Source of the DNA: Chitinophagaceae bacterium C216
GTDB lineage: Bacteria > Bacteroidota > Bacteroidia > Chitinophagales > Chitinophagaceae
Reading direction: 5' to 3'
NCBI GenBank assembly: GCA_028485475.2
Contig: CP144143.1
Coordinates: 1,116,001 to 1,180,000 of the forward strand
DNA: 64,000 nucleotides
The first letter of the stretch is position 1. Every line of letters starts with the position of its first letter. The notes beneath the pieces are model-generated. The model was not told the DNA's origin and ran no database searches. It was given only the letters and a program-made list of their open reading frames with translations. Below, piece after piece: positions 18,040 through 27,720 of the stretch. A program made the translations under genes and the position numbers.

Positions 18040-18070
18040 AAAAAAACCTCCACTGTAACACAGTGAAGGT
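18040..18070 (-). terminator. Rho-independent terminator of the tRNA-like RNA gene
   Basis: On the minus strand ACCTTCACTG pairs with CAGTGGAGGT (10 bp, one G-U) around a 5-nt loop and is followed by seven T residues. It begins about 4 bases after the 3' end of the tRNA-like domain, so the RNA has its own dedicated terminator. Confidence 0.9.
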
Positions 18071-18074
18071 GAAA

Positions 18075-18236
18075 TGCTGTAGGGGGAGGAATCGAACCTC
18101 CACGAGGCGGTTAGCTACAACACAAAGTTAGTGGTCAACCCTGGTCGGCCTGACGGTCGGCTCTATGTTGCGTTTATCCCGTGCTCCTCACCCTCGAGAC
18201 AAGAGGGCATGTCTGCCAAAGTTTCATCACCCCACA
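18075..18236 (-). ncRNA. tRNA-like RNA: leucine-type body with an 89-nt variable region and a GUC anticodon loop
   Basis: Read on the minus strand, the RNA opens with TGTGGGG (18236-18230), which pairs over 7 bp with CCCTACA (18084-18078). A D-arm (ATG stem, 13-nt loop containing GG) has the form of bacterial tRNA-Leu. A 5-bp anticodon stem (CCCTC/GAGGG) holds loop TTGTCTC, placing GTC at the anticodon (18200-18198). The T-arm is perfect: GGAGG, loop TTCGATT, CCTCC. Between anticodon and T arms lie 89 nt (18190-18102). They keep the Leu-type edges (TG at the start, CGT at the end) and contain a 10-bp helix, CAACATAGAG with CTTTGTGTTG. Position 73 is G and no CCA is encoded. The remaining flank, 17795-18039, shows nothing else. 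Confidence 0.8.
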
Positions 18237-18398
18237 ATATAGAAGAACTTGTTTTTCTCAGATATTTGAGATTTATAGAACAAAAATAAAGAGAATGTCT
18301 TATTTGTTCCAAATATTTTAATGTTTTTTTTAAAAATATAGTTTTTGTTTAATAAAACCGTATTTTTGTTGAAATAAATTAAATTAAAACTGCTAAAA

Positions 18399-18866
18399 AT
18401 GAGTGCAAAATTAAATCTTGACAAACTGGATCTGCAAATCATTGAGCATATGATGAGTGATGCGGAAATCTCTTATGCCGATTTGGGTAAGAAGCTTTTC
18501 GTTTCGGGAGGCACAATTCATGTGCGAATTAAGAAGCTACAGAAGGATGGAGTCATTAAGGGTACCCGGTTACATCCCGATTTGAAGCTGCTCGGTTATG
18601 ACGTTATTGCTTTTATCGGAATTTATCTGCGAGAAAGTTCTCTCTACGATACAGTTGCCAAAGAGCTCTATAAAATAAAAGAAATAGTACGGTTGAATTA
18701 TACGACCGGAAACTATAGCATGTTTGCCGAAGTTGTGTGCAAAGATATATCAGAACTAAGAGATGTGCTGCATGAAAAGTTGCAAAAAATAAAGGGGATA
18801 GAACGTACCGAAACCATCATCTCGCTAGAGGAAAGCTTTTCCCGTAATGTGAAAATACTGGATTAA
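18399..18866 (+). CDS. Lrp/AsnC family transcriptional regulator
   Basis: A 155-residue regulator. An N-terminal helix-turn-helix (LDLQIIEHMMSDAEISYADL, then VSGGTIHVRIKKLQKDGVIKG) is joined to a C-terminal RAM (AsnC) ligand and oligomerisation domain (about residues 70-150, with YDVIAFIGIYL and the TTGNYSMFAEV strand). Family members bind amino acids and control transport or amino-acid metabolism. The target is not evident from its neighbours. It stands alone upstream, with a long AT-rich leader, and its stop lies inside the hairpin shared with ligA. Confidence 0.92.
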   Translation: MSAKLNLDKLDLQIIEHMMSDAEISYADLGKKLFVSGGTIHVRIKKLQKDGVIKGTRLHPDLKLLGYDVIAFIGIYLRESSLYDTVAKELYKIKEIVRLNYTTGNYSMFAEVVCKDISELRDVLHEKLQKIKGIERTETIISLEESFSRNVKILD

Positions 18867-18886
18867 GCTTTTGTACTTACAAAAGC

Positions 18887-18889
<3 letters not shown>
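18864..18889. terminator. Shared hairpin between lrp and ligA
   Basis: TAAGCTTTTGTA and a near-mirror TTACAAAAGCTTA form a stem of about 11 bp. The TAA stop of the Lrp gene and the stop of ligA both lie inside it, one in each arm. It could end transcription in both directions, although a clean T-run is missing. Confidence 0.65.
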
Positions 18890-21004
<2,115 letters not shown>

Positions 21005-21123
21005 TTAAAAGTAAAAATTTTGGAGTACAGAAAAAATTTACCCATGACAGTTTTTGTTTCCTGTAAGGGTATAATGCCGCCTATTCGTACCAACAAACAG
21101 GAGGTGGCTTTCAGAGTATATAC

Positions 21124-23712
21124 TTACGGATTCAGTATAAAGTTGGAAAATATATGATATTCACCAGGTGCTAATGTAGCCGAATAAGTCCCATCCAAAA
21201 TCGTCAATGCTTGGTTATTACGAGCTACATCATACCAGGTGCCACTGCTGCCCATATCGATAGAGGCTACTTGGGGAACAACATCGAAATTACCTACAAC
21301 AACTACGGTATTGTTGCCATTTCTTAGTTTTATAAACTTAATGGCCCCAGCCAAATTATGAGTGAAGTCGGTTGTTGAAAAAATGCTGTTCTTCTTTTTC
21401 AAATTGATAAATAATGTAAATGCATTTTTTAGTGCCACTCGTGCAGGTTGTGTGTTATACTGCCATAGAATAGGTTTTTCACCGGTGCGACCATTTTCAT
21501 TGATGGAAATGTCGTACCCGAGTTCGCCGAACTGCCAAATCATTTTAGGACCCGGAATGGCAAATAGAAAAGCTGCACATAATTCCTGGCGCTTTAATGC
21601 GGTTTCGAGATGCTTAATGTTATAATTTTCGGAAGCATTGCCGTAAGTGATGTTTTTAAACATCATGCGTTCTTCGTCATGACTTTCCATGTAGGTGATT
21701 AAGCCATCAGGCTGTGTAAAGCCATGTGTTCTGTAATCCGCTCTGGAGAAATTGGAGTTGCTCAGCCAACCCATACTGGCCTCGTTGAACACATAATTGA
21801 GATTATTCCACAACATCATGCCTTCGGCAGCCAATTCTTTTTCTTCTTCATCGGCACACAAATGCTCCAGAATTACATAAGCATTGGGATCAATAGATTT
21901 TATGAAATTGTTGTACTCTTTTAAAATGATGATGCGGCTTGCATCATAGGCACTCATAGCGTCTATGCTGTTTGAGGGTTTTTGCGTAAAGCCTTTTGTA
22001 AAATCAAAGCGAAATCCATCTACTTTATATTCATCCAACCAAAACTTTAATACGTCTTTTACAAAGGCACGTGTAGTAGAACTTTCATGATTGAAATCGT
22101 ATCCGAAACTAAGTGCACTATGTGGCGCTGTTGGGTTGAACCATGGATTATTGAAAGCAGGGCGATTGTTGGTCGCATCCCAATACAATTGCACCATGGG
22201 CGACTGTCCTTCAGCGTGGTTGAGTACGATATCTAAAATTACGGCAATACCTTTTTCATGACAGGCATCGATAAATGCTTGTAATGATTTTTTACTGCCG
22301 TAGTATTTGTCCGGCGCAAAATAGAATGAAGGATTATAGCCCCAACTGCTGTTACCTTCAAATTCGTTGATAGGTAACAGTTCAATAGCGTTGACACCTA
22401 GATTGCTTAGGTAATTTAGCGTATCTCTGAGTGTTTGATAATTATTGGCACCAAGAAAATCTCTTAACAACAGTTCATAAATCACCAGATTGTTTTTGGA
22501 TGGTTTGGTGATAGATGGATAGCTCCAGCTGTGCTTTTCTTGTTGTGCTTTGATAGTACTTACAATACCTGTTGTTTTGCCTATGGGATAAATGCCTGGG
22601 TTAGGATAATTGGCAGCAGGTATGTAAGGATCATGTTCAGGATCCAGTACCTTTTCAGTATAAGGATCTGCAATTCGTATGGCACCGTCCACCCAATACT
22701 GATAGGCATATTCGACGTTTGGATTGAGCCCGTCAATTTGTATCCACCACGTATTGCCATCCGGCGTGCGTTTCATATAACCCGATGCTGTAGCAGTCCA
22801 GTTATTAAAATCTCCCAAAACGTATACATAATTTTTTTGGGGTGCATACAGAGCAAAGATGGCCGAAGTTCCATTATTGATAAAAGTAACGCCATTGGGT
22901 TTAGCTCCTGCGGGCAATGACTCTGTAACAACCGTGCCATTGGCTGTAAAACTGAAAGACTCCTGTACGGTACCGTTGGCAATGAGTTTAATGGTTTGTG
23001 TTCCTATATCTGTTATAGTGGCTTTGCCCGTTATTATTGTGCTGCTGTTGGCTGTAGCGAATTCTTTATCATTTAATGTAAGTCTTAAATTGGCAGATGT
23101 AGAAGCGATACCGGTTACTTCTATCTGTTGACCGATTGCGTAAGTTTGTTGAACGGGAGTAAGTGTATAGGTGGGATGTAATTCCGGTCGGATAAAGCGT
23201 ACGTTCACCCCATTGCTATATACGGGCAAATAAATATCACTGCCATCGTAATTCCTACCTACAATGGAGCCGTCGGCATTGCGAAACACCATGGCTATTT
23301 TGCGAATTTGCTCGCCCGAAGGTACTCCGAAAAAACTTTGCGGAGTGATGGTAATGCTGTACGTTCCGTTGGCGTTGCGGGTCATTTTTGAGGCTGCATC
23401 AGGAGTAGTAAAAGAGTTGCTCTTGACATATTTCCAATCCGCAGCACCTGCACTAGCATTGGTAATGACCCCCCAATGTACATATACATCTCCTGTAAAT
23501 CCATTTAAGGCTGCATTGCCTTTGGCCGGATTATATGTAATAGTGATTGCATCGGAGCTAGTATAGAAATTCTTATCTGTGGTAATCATACCTTGTTGTG
23601 CTGGTATTTGCACAGGGGGTTCCGGATTCGGTGGTGGTGTTTCTGTAAGGTTATTTTTTTTGCATGCCCAGCAAAGAGACAGTAGCAAAAATGGCAAGAT
23701 AAATCGTTTCAT
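21124..23712 (-). CDS. GH13 alpha-amylase family lipoprotein, SusG-like
   Basis: About 862 residues, starting with a lipoprotein signal (MKRFILPFLLLSLCWACKK; lipid on the Cys of LCWAC). Then come beta-rich N-terminal domains, a CBM48-like module (YAPQKNYVYVLGDFNNWT, about residue 295-380), and a GH13 TIM barrel with ILDIVLNH, nucleophile Asp570 (GFRFDF), acid/base Glu616 (VILEHL) and Asp679 (SHDEE). A C-terminal beta domain ends the protein. It should hydrolyse alpha-1,4-glucans at the cell surface and feed the SusCD complex encoded alongside. A GTG start further up is rejected because that extension would be translated from the operator palindrome at 23716-23730. Confidence 0.93.
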   Translation of the reverse strand: MKRFILPFLLLSLCWACKKNNLTETPPPNPEPPVQIPAQQGMITTDKNFYTSSDAITITYNPAKGNAALNGFTGDVYVHWGVITNASAGAADWKYVKSNSFTTPDAASKMTRNANGTYSITITPQSFFGVPSGEQIRKIAMVFRNADGSIVGRNYDGSDIYLPVYSNGVNVRFIRPELHPTYTLTPVQQTYAIGQQIEVTGIASTSANLRLTLNDKEFATANSSTIITGKATITDIGTQTIKLIANGTVQESFSFTANGTVVTESLPAGAKPNGVTFINNGTSAIFALYAPQKNYVYVLGDFNNWTATASGYMKRTPDGNTWWIQIDGLNPNVEYAYQYWVDGAIRIADPYTEKVLDPEHDPYIPAANYPNPGIYPIGKTTGIVSTIKAQQEKHSWSYPSITKPSKNNLVIYELLLRDFLGANNYQTLRDTLNYLSNLGVNAIELLPINEFEGNSSWGYNPSFYFAPDKYYGSKKSLQAFIDACHEKGIAVILDIVLNHAEGQSPMVQLYWDATNNRPAFNNPWFNPTAPHSALSFGYDFNHESSTTRAFVKDVLKFWLDEYKVDGFRFDFTKGFTQKPSNSIDAMSAYDASRIIILKEYNNFIKSIDPNAYVILEHLCADEEEKELAAEGMMLWNNLNYVFNEASMGWLSNSNFSRADYRTHGFTQPDGLITYMESHDEERMMFKNITYGNASENYNIKHLETALKRQELCAAFLFAIPGPKMIWQFGELGYDISINENGRTGEKPILWQYNTQPARVALKNAFTLFINLKKKNSIFSTTDFTHNLAGAIKFIKLRNGNNTVVVVGNFDVVPQVASIDMGSSGTWYDVARNNQALTILDGTYSATLAPGEYHIFSNFILNP

Positions 23713-23715
23713 AAT

Positions 23716-23730
23716 GTGTACTTGGTACAC
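23716..23730. promoter_or_regulatory. Palindromic operator at the amylase promoter
   Basis: GTGTAC-TTG-GTACAC is a perfect 6-3-6 palindrome. It overlaps the last base of the amylase -7 element and covers the expected transcription start, ending 4 bases before the ATG. The same 6-3-6 pattern recurs twice upstream of susC. The probable binder is the neighbouring Nudix regulator. Confidence 0.75.
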
Positions 23731-23737
23731 AAATATA
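23730..23737 (-). promoter_or_regulatory. TAnnTTTG promoter element of the amylase gene
   Basis: Minus-strand TATATTTG matches the Bacteroidota -7 consensus exactly. The -33 region has no good TTTG, as is common for promoters that need an activator. Confidence 0.7.
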
Positions 23738-23812
23738 AGTATATAATCGATATTAAAAAATCTCGTATTTTAATTTTATCCAATTCAAACGTTTTAAGAA
23801 GCATTTAAAAAG

Positions 23813-23844
23813 TTTGCGTTGGGCTGTTTCAATGCTTACTTTTG
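23813..23844 (+). promoter_or_regulatory. Promoter of the Nudix regulator gene
   Basis: TTTG at 23813-23816, a 20-base spacer, then TACTTTTG at 23837-23844: a full match to the Bacteroidota sigma-A consensus. A GTGTAC half-operator at 23848-23853 lies directly downstream, which hints at weak autoregulation. Confidence 0.75.
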
Positions 23845-23873
23845 TACGTGTACGTTAAAGAAGAGTTATTGCT

Positions 23874-24581
23874 ATGCCCAGTAATGTTTTGAAAACTGCC
23901 GAAGTTGAGAAAATCAGCCATCTTGAATACTTCAATATAGCTGTATCCGTAGACTGCGTAATCTTCGGATATGAGAATAAGGAGTTAAAAGTACTTCTGA
24001 TCGAATCTGATTTAAAAGAATTTTCGGGACTGTATTCGTTACTGGGAGATTTGGTGCGGCCCGATGAAGATTTAGACGCTGCTTCCTATCGGGTATTAAA
24101 AGAGCGCACGGGGTTGGACGATGTATTTCTGCAACAGGTACACACATTCGGCAGGGTAAACCGCCATCCTTCGGGAAGAGTAGTAAGTACAGCCTATTAT
24201 TCTCTGATTAATATTAACAATCACAAACTTAGCATAGACGATAGCAACCTGCACTGGCATTCGGTCAACAGTATTAAAAAACTTGCATTTGACCACAAAG
24301 AAATTTTGGATACCTGTTTAAAATTATTGCGTAGCCAGGTGATGGATTATCCAGTAGTGTATAATCTATTGCCTGAAAAATTTTCCCTCCGCGCATTGCA
24401 AGAAGTATATGAAGCCATATTAGGTGTATCGCTGGATCGACGCAATTTCCGTAAAAAAATTGCATTGAAAAACTGGTTACAGGAACTAGATGAGCTAGAA
24501 GACGATGTATCGCATCGGCCAGGTAAGTTACACAAATTCAAGCCCAAAGTGATTAAATCCCTTCTTTCTAAAATAGGGTAA
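23874..24581 (+). CDS. Nudix-fold (NrtR/AraR-like) transcriptional regulator of the sus-like locus
   Basis: A 235-residue protein: an N-terminal Nudix domain (about residues 20-150) and a C-terminal winged-helix part (about 160-225, with FSLRALQEVYEAILGVSLDRRNFRKK written across its helices). The Nudix box at residues 58-81 is degenerate: the REUxEE part reads RVLKER, so pyrophosphatase activity is unlikely and the domain should act as a ligand sensor, as in AraR of Bacteroides thetaiotaomicron. It lies between the amylase and susC genes, replacing the SusR type of regulator. GTGTAY-N3-RTACAC palindromes at the neighbouring promoters are its probable sites. The sugar ligand is inferred to be a maltodextrin product. 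Confidence 0.85.
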   Translation: MPSNVLKTAEVEKISHLEYFNIAVSVDCVIFGYENKELKVLLIESDLKEFSGLYSLLGDLVRPDEDLDAASYRVLKERTGLDDVFLQQVHTFGRVNRHPSGRVVSTAYYSLININNHKLSIDDSNLHWHSVNSIKKLAFDHKEILDTCLKLLRSQVMDYPVVYNLLPEKFSLRALQEVYEAILGVSLDRRNFRKKIALKNWLQELDELEDDVSHRPGKLHKFKPKVIKSLLSKIG

Positions 24582-24599
24582 GAAAAAATTTTTCTTTTT

Positions 24600-24614
24600 G
24601 TGTATCAAATACAC
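24600..24614. promoter_or_regulatory. Upstream palindromic operator of susC
   Basis: GTGTAT-CAA-ATACAC is a perfect 6-3-6 palindrome that lies where the -33 element of the susC promoter should be. It matches the operator at the amylase promoter at all but one base per half. Confidence 0.72.
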
Positions 24615-24625
24615 ATTCTGCACCC

Positions 24626-24633
24626 TATCTTTG
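24626..24633 (+). promoter_or_regulatory. TAnnTTTG promoter element of the susCDEF operon
   Basis: TATCTTTG is an exact -7 match. No TTTG lies 19-21 bases upstream; the operator palindrome occupies that position, which suggests regulator-dependent transcription. Confidence 0.68.
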
Positions 24634-24654
24634 TATTTGTGTTCCATTTTTATT

Positions 24655-24669
24655 GTGTATTGGGTACAC
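24655..24669. promoter_or_regulatory. Downstream palindromic operator of susC
   Basis: GTGTAT-TGG-GTACAC is a 6-3-6 palindrome with one mismatch, about 20-35 bases after the predicted transcription start and 55 bases (centre to centre) from the upstream operator. It lies in the leader, 31 bases before the susC ATG. Confidence 0.68.
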
Positions 24670-24700
24670 ATATTTAATGAGAAAATAACATTGTTTGTCT

Positions 24701-27700
24701 ATGCTATTTAAAAACATCTTGCCATTCCTCTTTACCCTATTGCTATCCCTACTCATTTGCTCCAACACGCTATTGGCACAAACCAGGGAAATAAAAGGTA
24801 CAGTGATAGATGAAGTTACAGGCCAGCCTGTATTTGGCGCTACTGTTGAAATAAAAGGCACCCACTATGCTACCATCACCGATAGTACAGGTGTTTTTAA
24901 ACTGAATGTGCCTTCCGGTACAAATGTATTAGTAGTATCACATGTCGGATATGCTGCTAAGGATATCAATATTACCGGCGATGAAATGCACATTGTACTT
25001 ACCAGCATAACCTCCTCTCTTGAAAACGTAGTGGTTATCGCTTATGGTACCCGTAAGAAAACAGATCTTACCGGTTCGGTGGTAGCCGTTTCGGAAAAAG
25101 ATTTCCAGAAAGGAAATATTGCATCTTCCGAGCAATTGCTGCAGGGTAAGGTGCCGGGGTTGGAAATCACACCCGGTGGGGGAGCTGCCGGTGGCGGAAG
25201 TAAAATTCGTATTAGAGGATCCGCATCGTTAAATGCTAGCAATGATCCGTTGATTGTGATTGATGGAGTACCCGTTGAAAGCAATGGAGTATCGGGTTCT
25301 GCAAATCTACTCAATACCATTAATCCCAATGATATTGAAAGTATCAGCGTTTTAAAAGACGCTTCTGCTGCAGCTTTATACGGTTCAAGAGCAACAAATG
25401 GTGTTATTATTATTACTACTAAAAAAGGCGCTTCTGGAAAACTGAAGTTCAATTTTAATACTAGAGCTTCATTAAGTCATGTGGCTAATAAAGTAGATGT
25501 ATTGTCGGCTGATGAGATAAGAAGGATTGTAAACGAAAAAGGCACAGATGAGTTCAAAGGGTTTCTAGGAAACGCCAACACGGATTGGCAGGATGCGATT
25601 TATCAGCAAGCCTTTGGTAGCGATAATAACTTAAGCGTATCGGGTCGTGCCGATATCGGTAAAAGCATAAAGCTGCCCTATCGTTTATCAGGAGGATACT
25701 ATACACAAGAGGGAGTATTGCTTACTAATAAATTTGATCGTTATACGGCATCGGCCAATCTTAATCCCAAATTGTTTAATGACTATTTGACCTTAAATAT
25801 TAATGCTAAATACGCACGTACTAATAATCGATTTGCCGATGAAGGCGCGATAGGATCTGCCGTTAATTTCGATCCCACCCAGCCTATATATCGTAACGAT
25901 GATAAATATGGTGGCTTTTTCGAGTGGGAGCAATCCAATGGTGTATTGAATGCACTTGCAACTCGCAATCCGGTAGCCATGCTGATGTTACGTAATAACA
26001 CTTCTACTGTAAACAGATTTATTGGAAATGTTCAGGCTGATTACAAATTGCATTTCTTTCCCGATCTGCACTTGTTGTTGAATGTTGGCATGGATCGCTC
26101 GGCCGGTTCAGGAAAAGATAAGTTCCGTCCTGAAATGGCTGCTTCCGTCCTAGGGTTTAACAGTAGGGGTAGAATTTCGGAGTATCAGCAAACCAAAGCA
26201 AGTAAGCTGGCCGATATTCAGCTATTCTATCAGAAAGATATTACAGAAAAAACTCGCATCGATGTATTACTGGGACATGGATATCAGGATTTTTATACCG
26301 ATGATGTATTCTTCTATTCAAAATTTTATGACGGTTCTATCGATACCGTCATTGCTAATAAACCCGACTTCCCTGACGACCGAAATGGATTTGCTATCGA
26401 GTCTTATCTGGGAAGAGTAAATTTCACTCTGTCGGATAAATATTTGCTCACAGCTTCATTAAGAAGAGATGCTAGCTCCAAATTCTCACGCGATAACAGA
26501 GTAGGTTATTTCCCTGCTGTAGCATTCGCGTGGAAATTGAAGGATGAATTTTTTCCGGACGCAGGGAATAATATCAATGAATTGAAGTTGCGCATTGGAT
26601 GGGGGGTAACCGGACAACAGGATGGCATTGCTTACTACTCTTATATGCCACGATATACCTATGGTTCAGGTAGTGCTCAGTATCAGTTTGGCGATCAGTT
26701 TATTCGCTTTCTAAGGCCAACAGCGTATTATCCTGATGTGAAATGGGAAACCACACAAACCACCAATATAGGTTTGGATTACGGATTCTTGCAAAACAGA
26801 ATTTCTGGTTCCATTGATATTTACAGTAAGAAGACCAAAGACCTGTTAAGTGTTGTTCCTGTACCTCCGGGATCCAACTTTAATGTGGAGCTTTTAAAGA
26901 ATGTAGGAAATCTGAATAATAAAGGAGTGGAGTTCTTACTCAATGTTGTGCCGGTGCGTAATGCCCGAACGACCTGGGATGTGAGCTTTAATATGGCATA
27001 TAACAAAACAGAAGTTACTAAGCTAATTGATTTTATTGATCCCAACTACAAGGGTATTTCGACTAGTGGCGTATCAGGTGGTACCGGAAACAATATTGGA
27101 AAAATTGCTGTAGGATATGCTCCTTATGTTTTCTATCCGTACAAACAAGTATATGATCCTACAACCGGCCGTCCTATCGAAGGTTTGTACGAGGACATTA
27201 ACAGAGACGGCCAAATTACCGATGACGATCGGTATTACTATATGAAGCCAGCAGCTGATGTAATCTACGGTTTAAGCACCAATGTTACACTGGGCAAATT
27301 TTCTGCAGGACTTGCAGGTCATGGGATGATCGGCAATTATTTGTACAACAACTATCTATCGGGTTCGGCAACATTGAGAAATATTCTCAACCCGGTTAAG
27401 CATATTGGTAATGCATCAGTGAATTATCTGGAGACGGAGTTCAGCAATAACATGTACCTATCTGATTATTACATCGAGAATGCTAGCTTCTTTAGATTGG
27501 ATAATATTAACCTCGGATATGATTTGGGTAAGGTATTAAAAGGTAAGGCATCCTTGAGGCTTACCGGCAATGTGCAGAACATTTTTGTGATTACGAAGTA
27601 TCGAGGTGCAGATCCTGAAAATGCCAGCAGCACCGGTGTAGATAATAATATTTATCCGCGACCAAGAATTTACTCATTAGGTGCCAGTATCGATTTCTAA
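24701..27700 (+). CDS. susC: SusC-type TonB-dependent outer-membrane transporter
   Basis: A 999-residue SusC/RagA protein. Signal peptide (about 27 residues, ending LLAQ), then a carboxypeptidase-like beta-sandwich (REIKGTVIDEVTGQPVFGAT), a plug domain with the SusC signature (VVVIAYGTRKKTDLTGSV) and GSRATNGVIIITTKKG, and a 22-strand beta-barrel ending in LGASIDF. It imports oligosaccharides bound by SusD with energy from TonB. I chose the ATG at 24701 over a TTG 6 bases upstream. First gene of susCDEF; 20 bases separate it from susD. Confidence 0.95.
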   Translation: MLFKNILPFLFTLLLSLLICSNTLLAQTREIKGTVIDEVTGQPVFGATVEIKGTHYATITDSTGVFKLNVPSGTNVLVVSHVGYAAKDINITGDEMHIVLTSITSSLENVVVIAYGTRKKTDLTGSVVAVSEKDFQKGNIASSEQLLQGKVPGLEITPGGGAAGGGSKIRIRGSASLNASNDPLIVIDGVPVESNGVSGSANLLNTINPNDIESISVLKDASAAALYGSRATNGVIIITTKKGASGKLKFNFNTRASLSHVANKVDVLSADEIRRIVNEKGTDEFKGFLGNANTDWQDAIYQQAFGSDNNLSVSGRADIGKSIKLPYRLSGGYYTQEGVLLTNKFDRYTASANLNPKLFNDYLTLNINAKYARTNNRFADEGAIGSAVNFDPTQPIYRNDDKYGGFFEWEQSNGVLNALATRNPVAMLMLRNNTSTVNRFIGNVQADYKLHFFPDLHLLLNVGMDRSAGSGKDKFRPEMAASVLGFNSRGRISEYQQTKASKLADIQLFYQKDITEKTRIDVLLGHGYQDFYTDDVFFYSKFYDGSIDTVIANKPDFPDDRNGFAIESYLGRVNFTLSDKYLLTASLRRDASSKFSRDNRVGYFPAVAFAWKLKDEFFPDAGNNINELKLRIGWGVTGQQDGIAYYSYMPRYTYGSGSAQYQFGDQFIRFLRPTAYYPDVKWETTQTTNIGLDYGFLQNRISGSIDIYSKKTKDLLSVVPVPPGSNFNVELLKNVGNLNNKGVEFLLNVVPVRNARTTWDVSFNMAYNKTEVTKLIDFIDPNYKGISTSGVSGGTGNNIGKIAVGYAPYVFYPYKQVYDPTTGRPIEGLYEDINRDGQITDDDRYYYMKPAADVIYGLSTNVTLGKFSAGLAGHGMIGNYLYNNYLSGSATLRNILNPVKHIGNASVNYLETEFSNNMYLSDYYIENASFFRLDNINLGYDLGKVLKGKASLRLTGNVQNIFVITKYRGADPENASSTGVDNNIYPRPRIYSLGASIDF

Positions 27701-27720
27701 CGATTCTAATTCTGTCAAAT

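Noticed and set aside
18040-18236. tmRNA (ssrA) reading of the structured RNA
   Set aside because: The total is about 160-200 nt, too short for tmRNA, there is a true D-arm and anticodon stem, and no tag-peptide frame can be found.
17790-18398. Integration site or mobile element at the tRNA-like gene
   Set aside because: tRNA 3' ends often serve as attachment sites, but I found no integrase, transposase, or direct repeat of the T-arm nearby.
23713-23730. Upstream GTG start for the amylase
   Set aside because: Those six codons are the operator palindrome, which follows directly after a TAnnTTTG promoter element; the ATG at 23712 gives a clean lipoprotein signal.
24096-24547. Minus-strand frames opposite the Nudix regulator
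   Set aside because: They are antisense to a conserved domain and rich in improbable residues; no start or terminator supports them.
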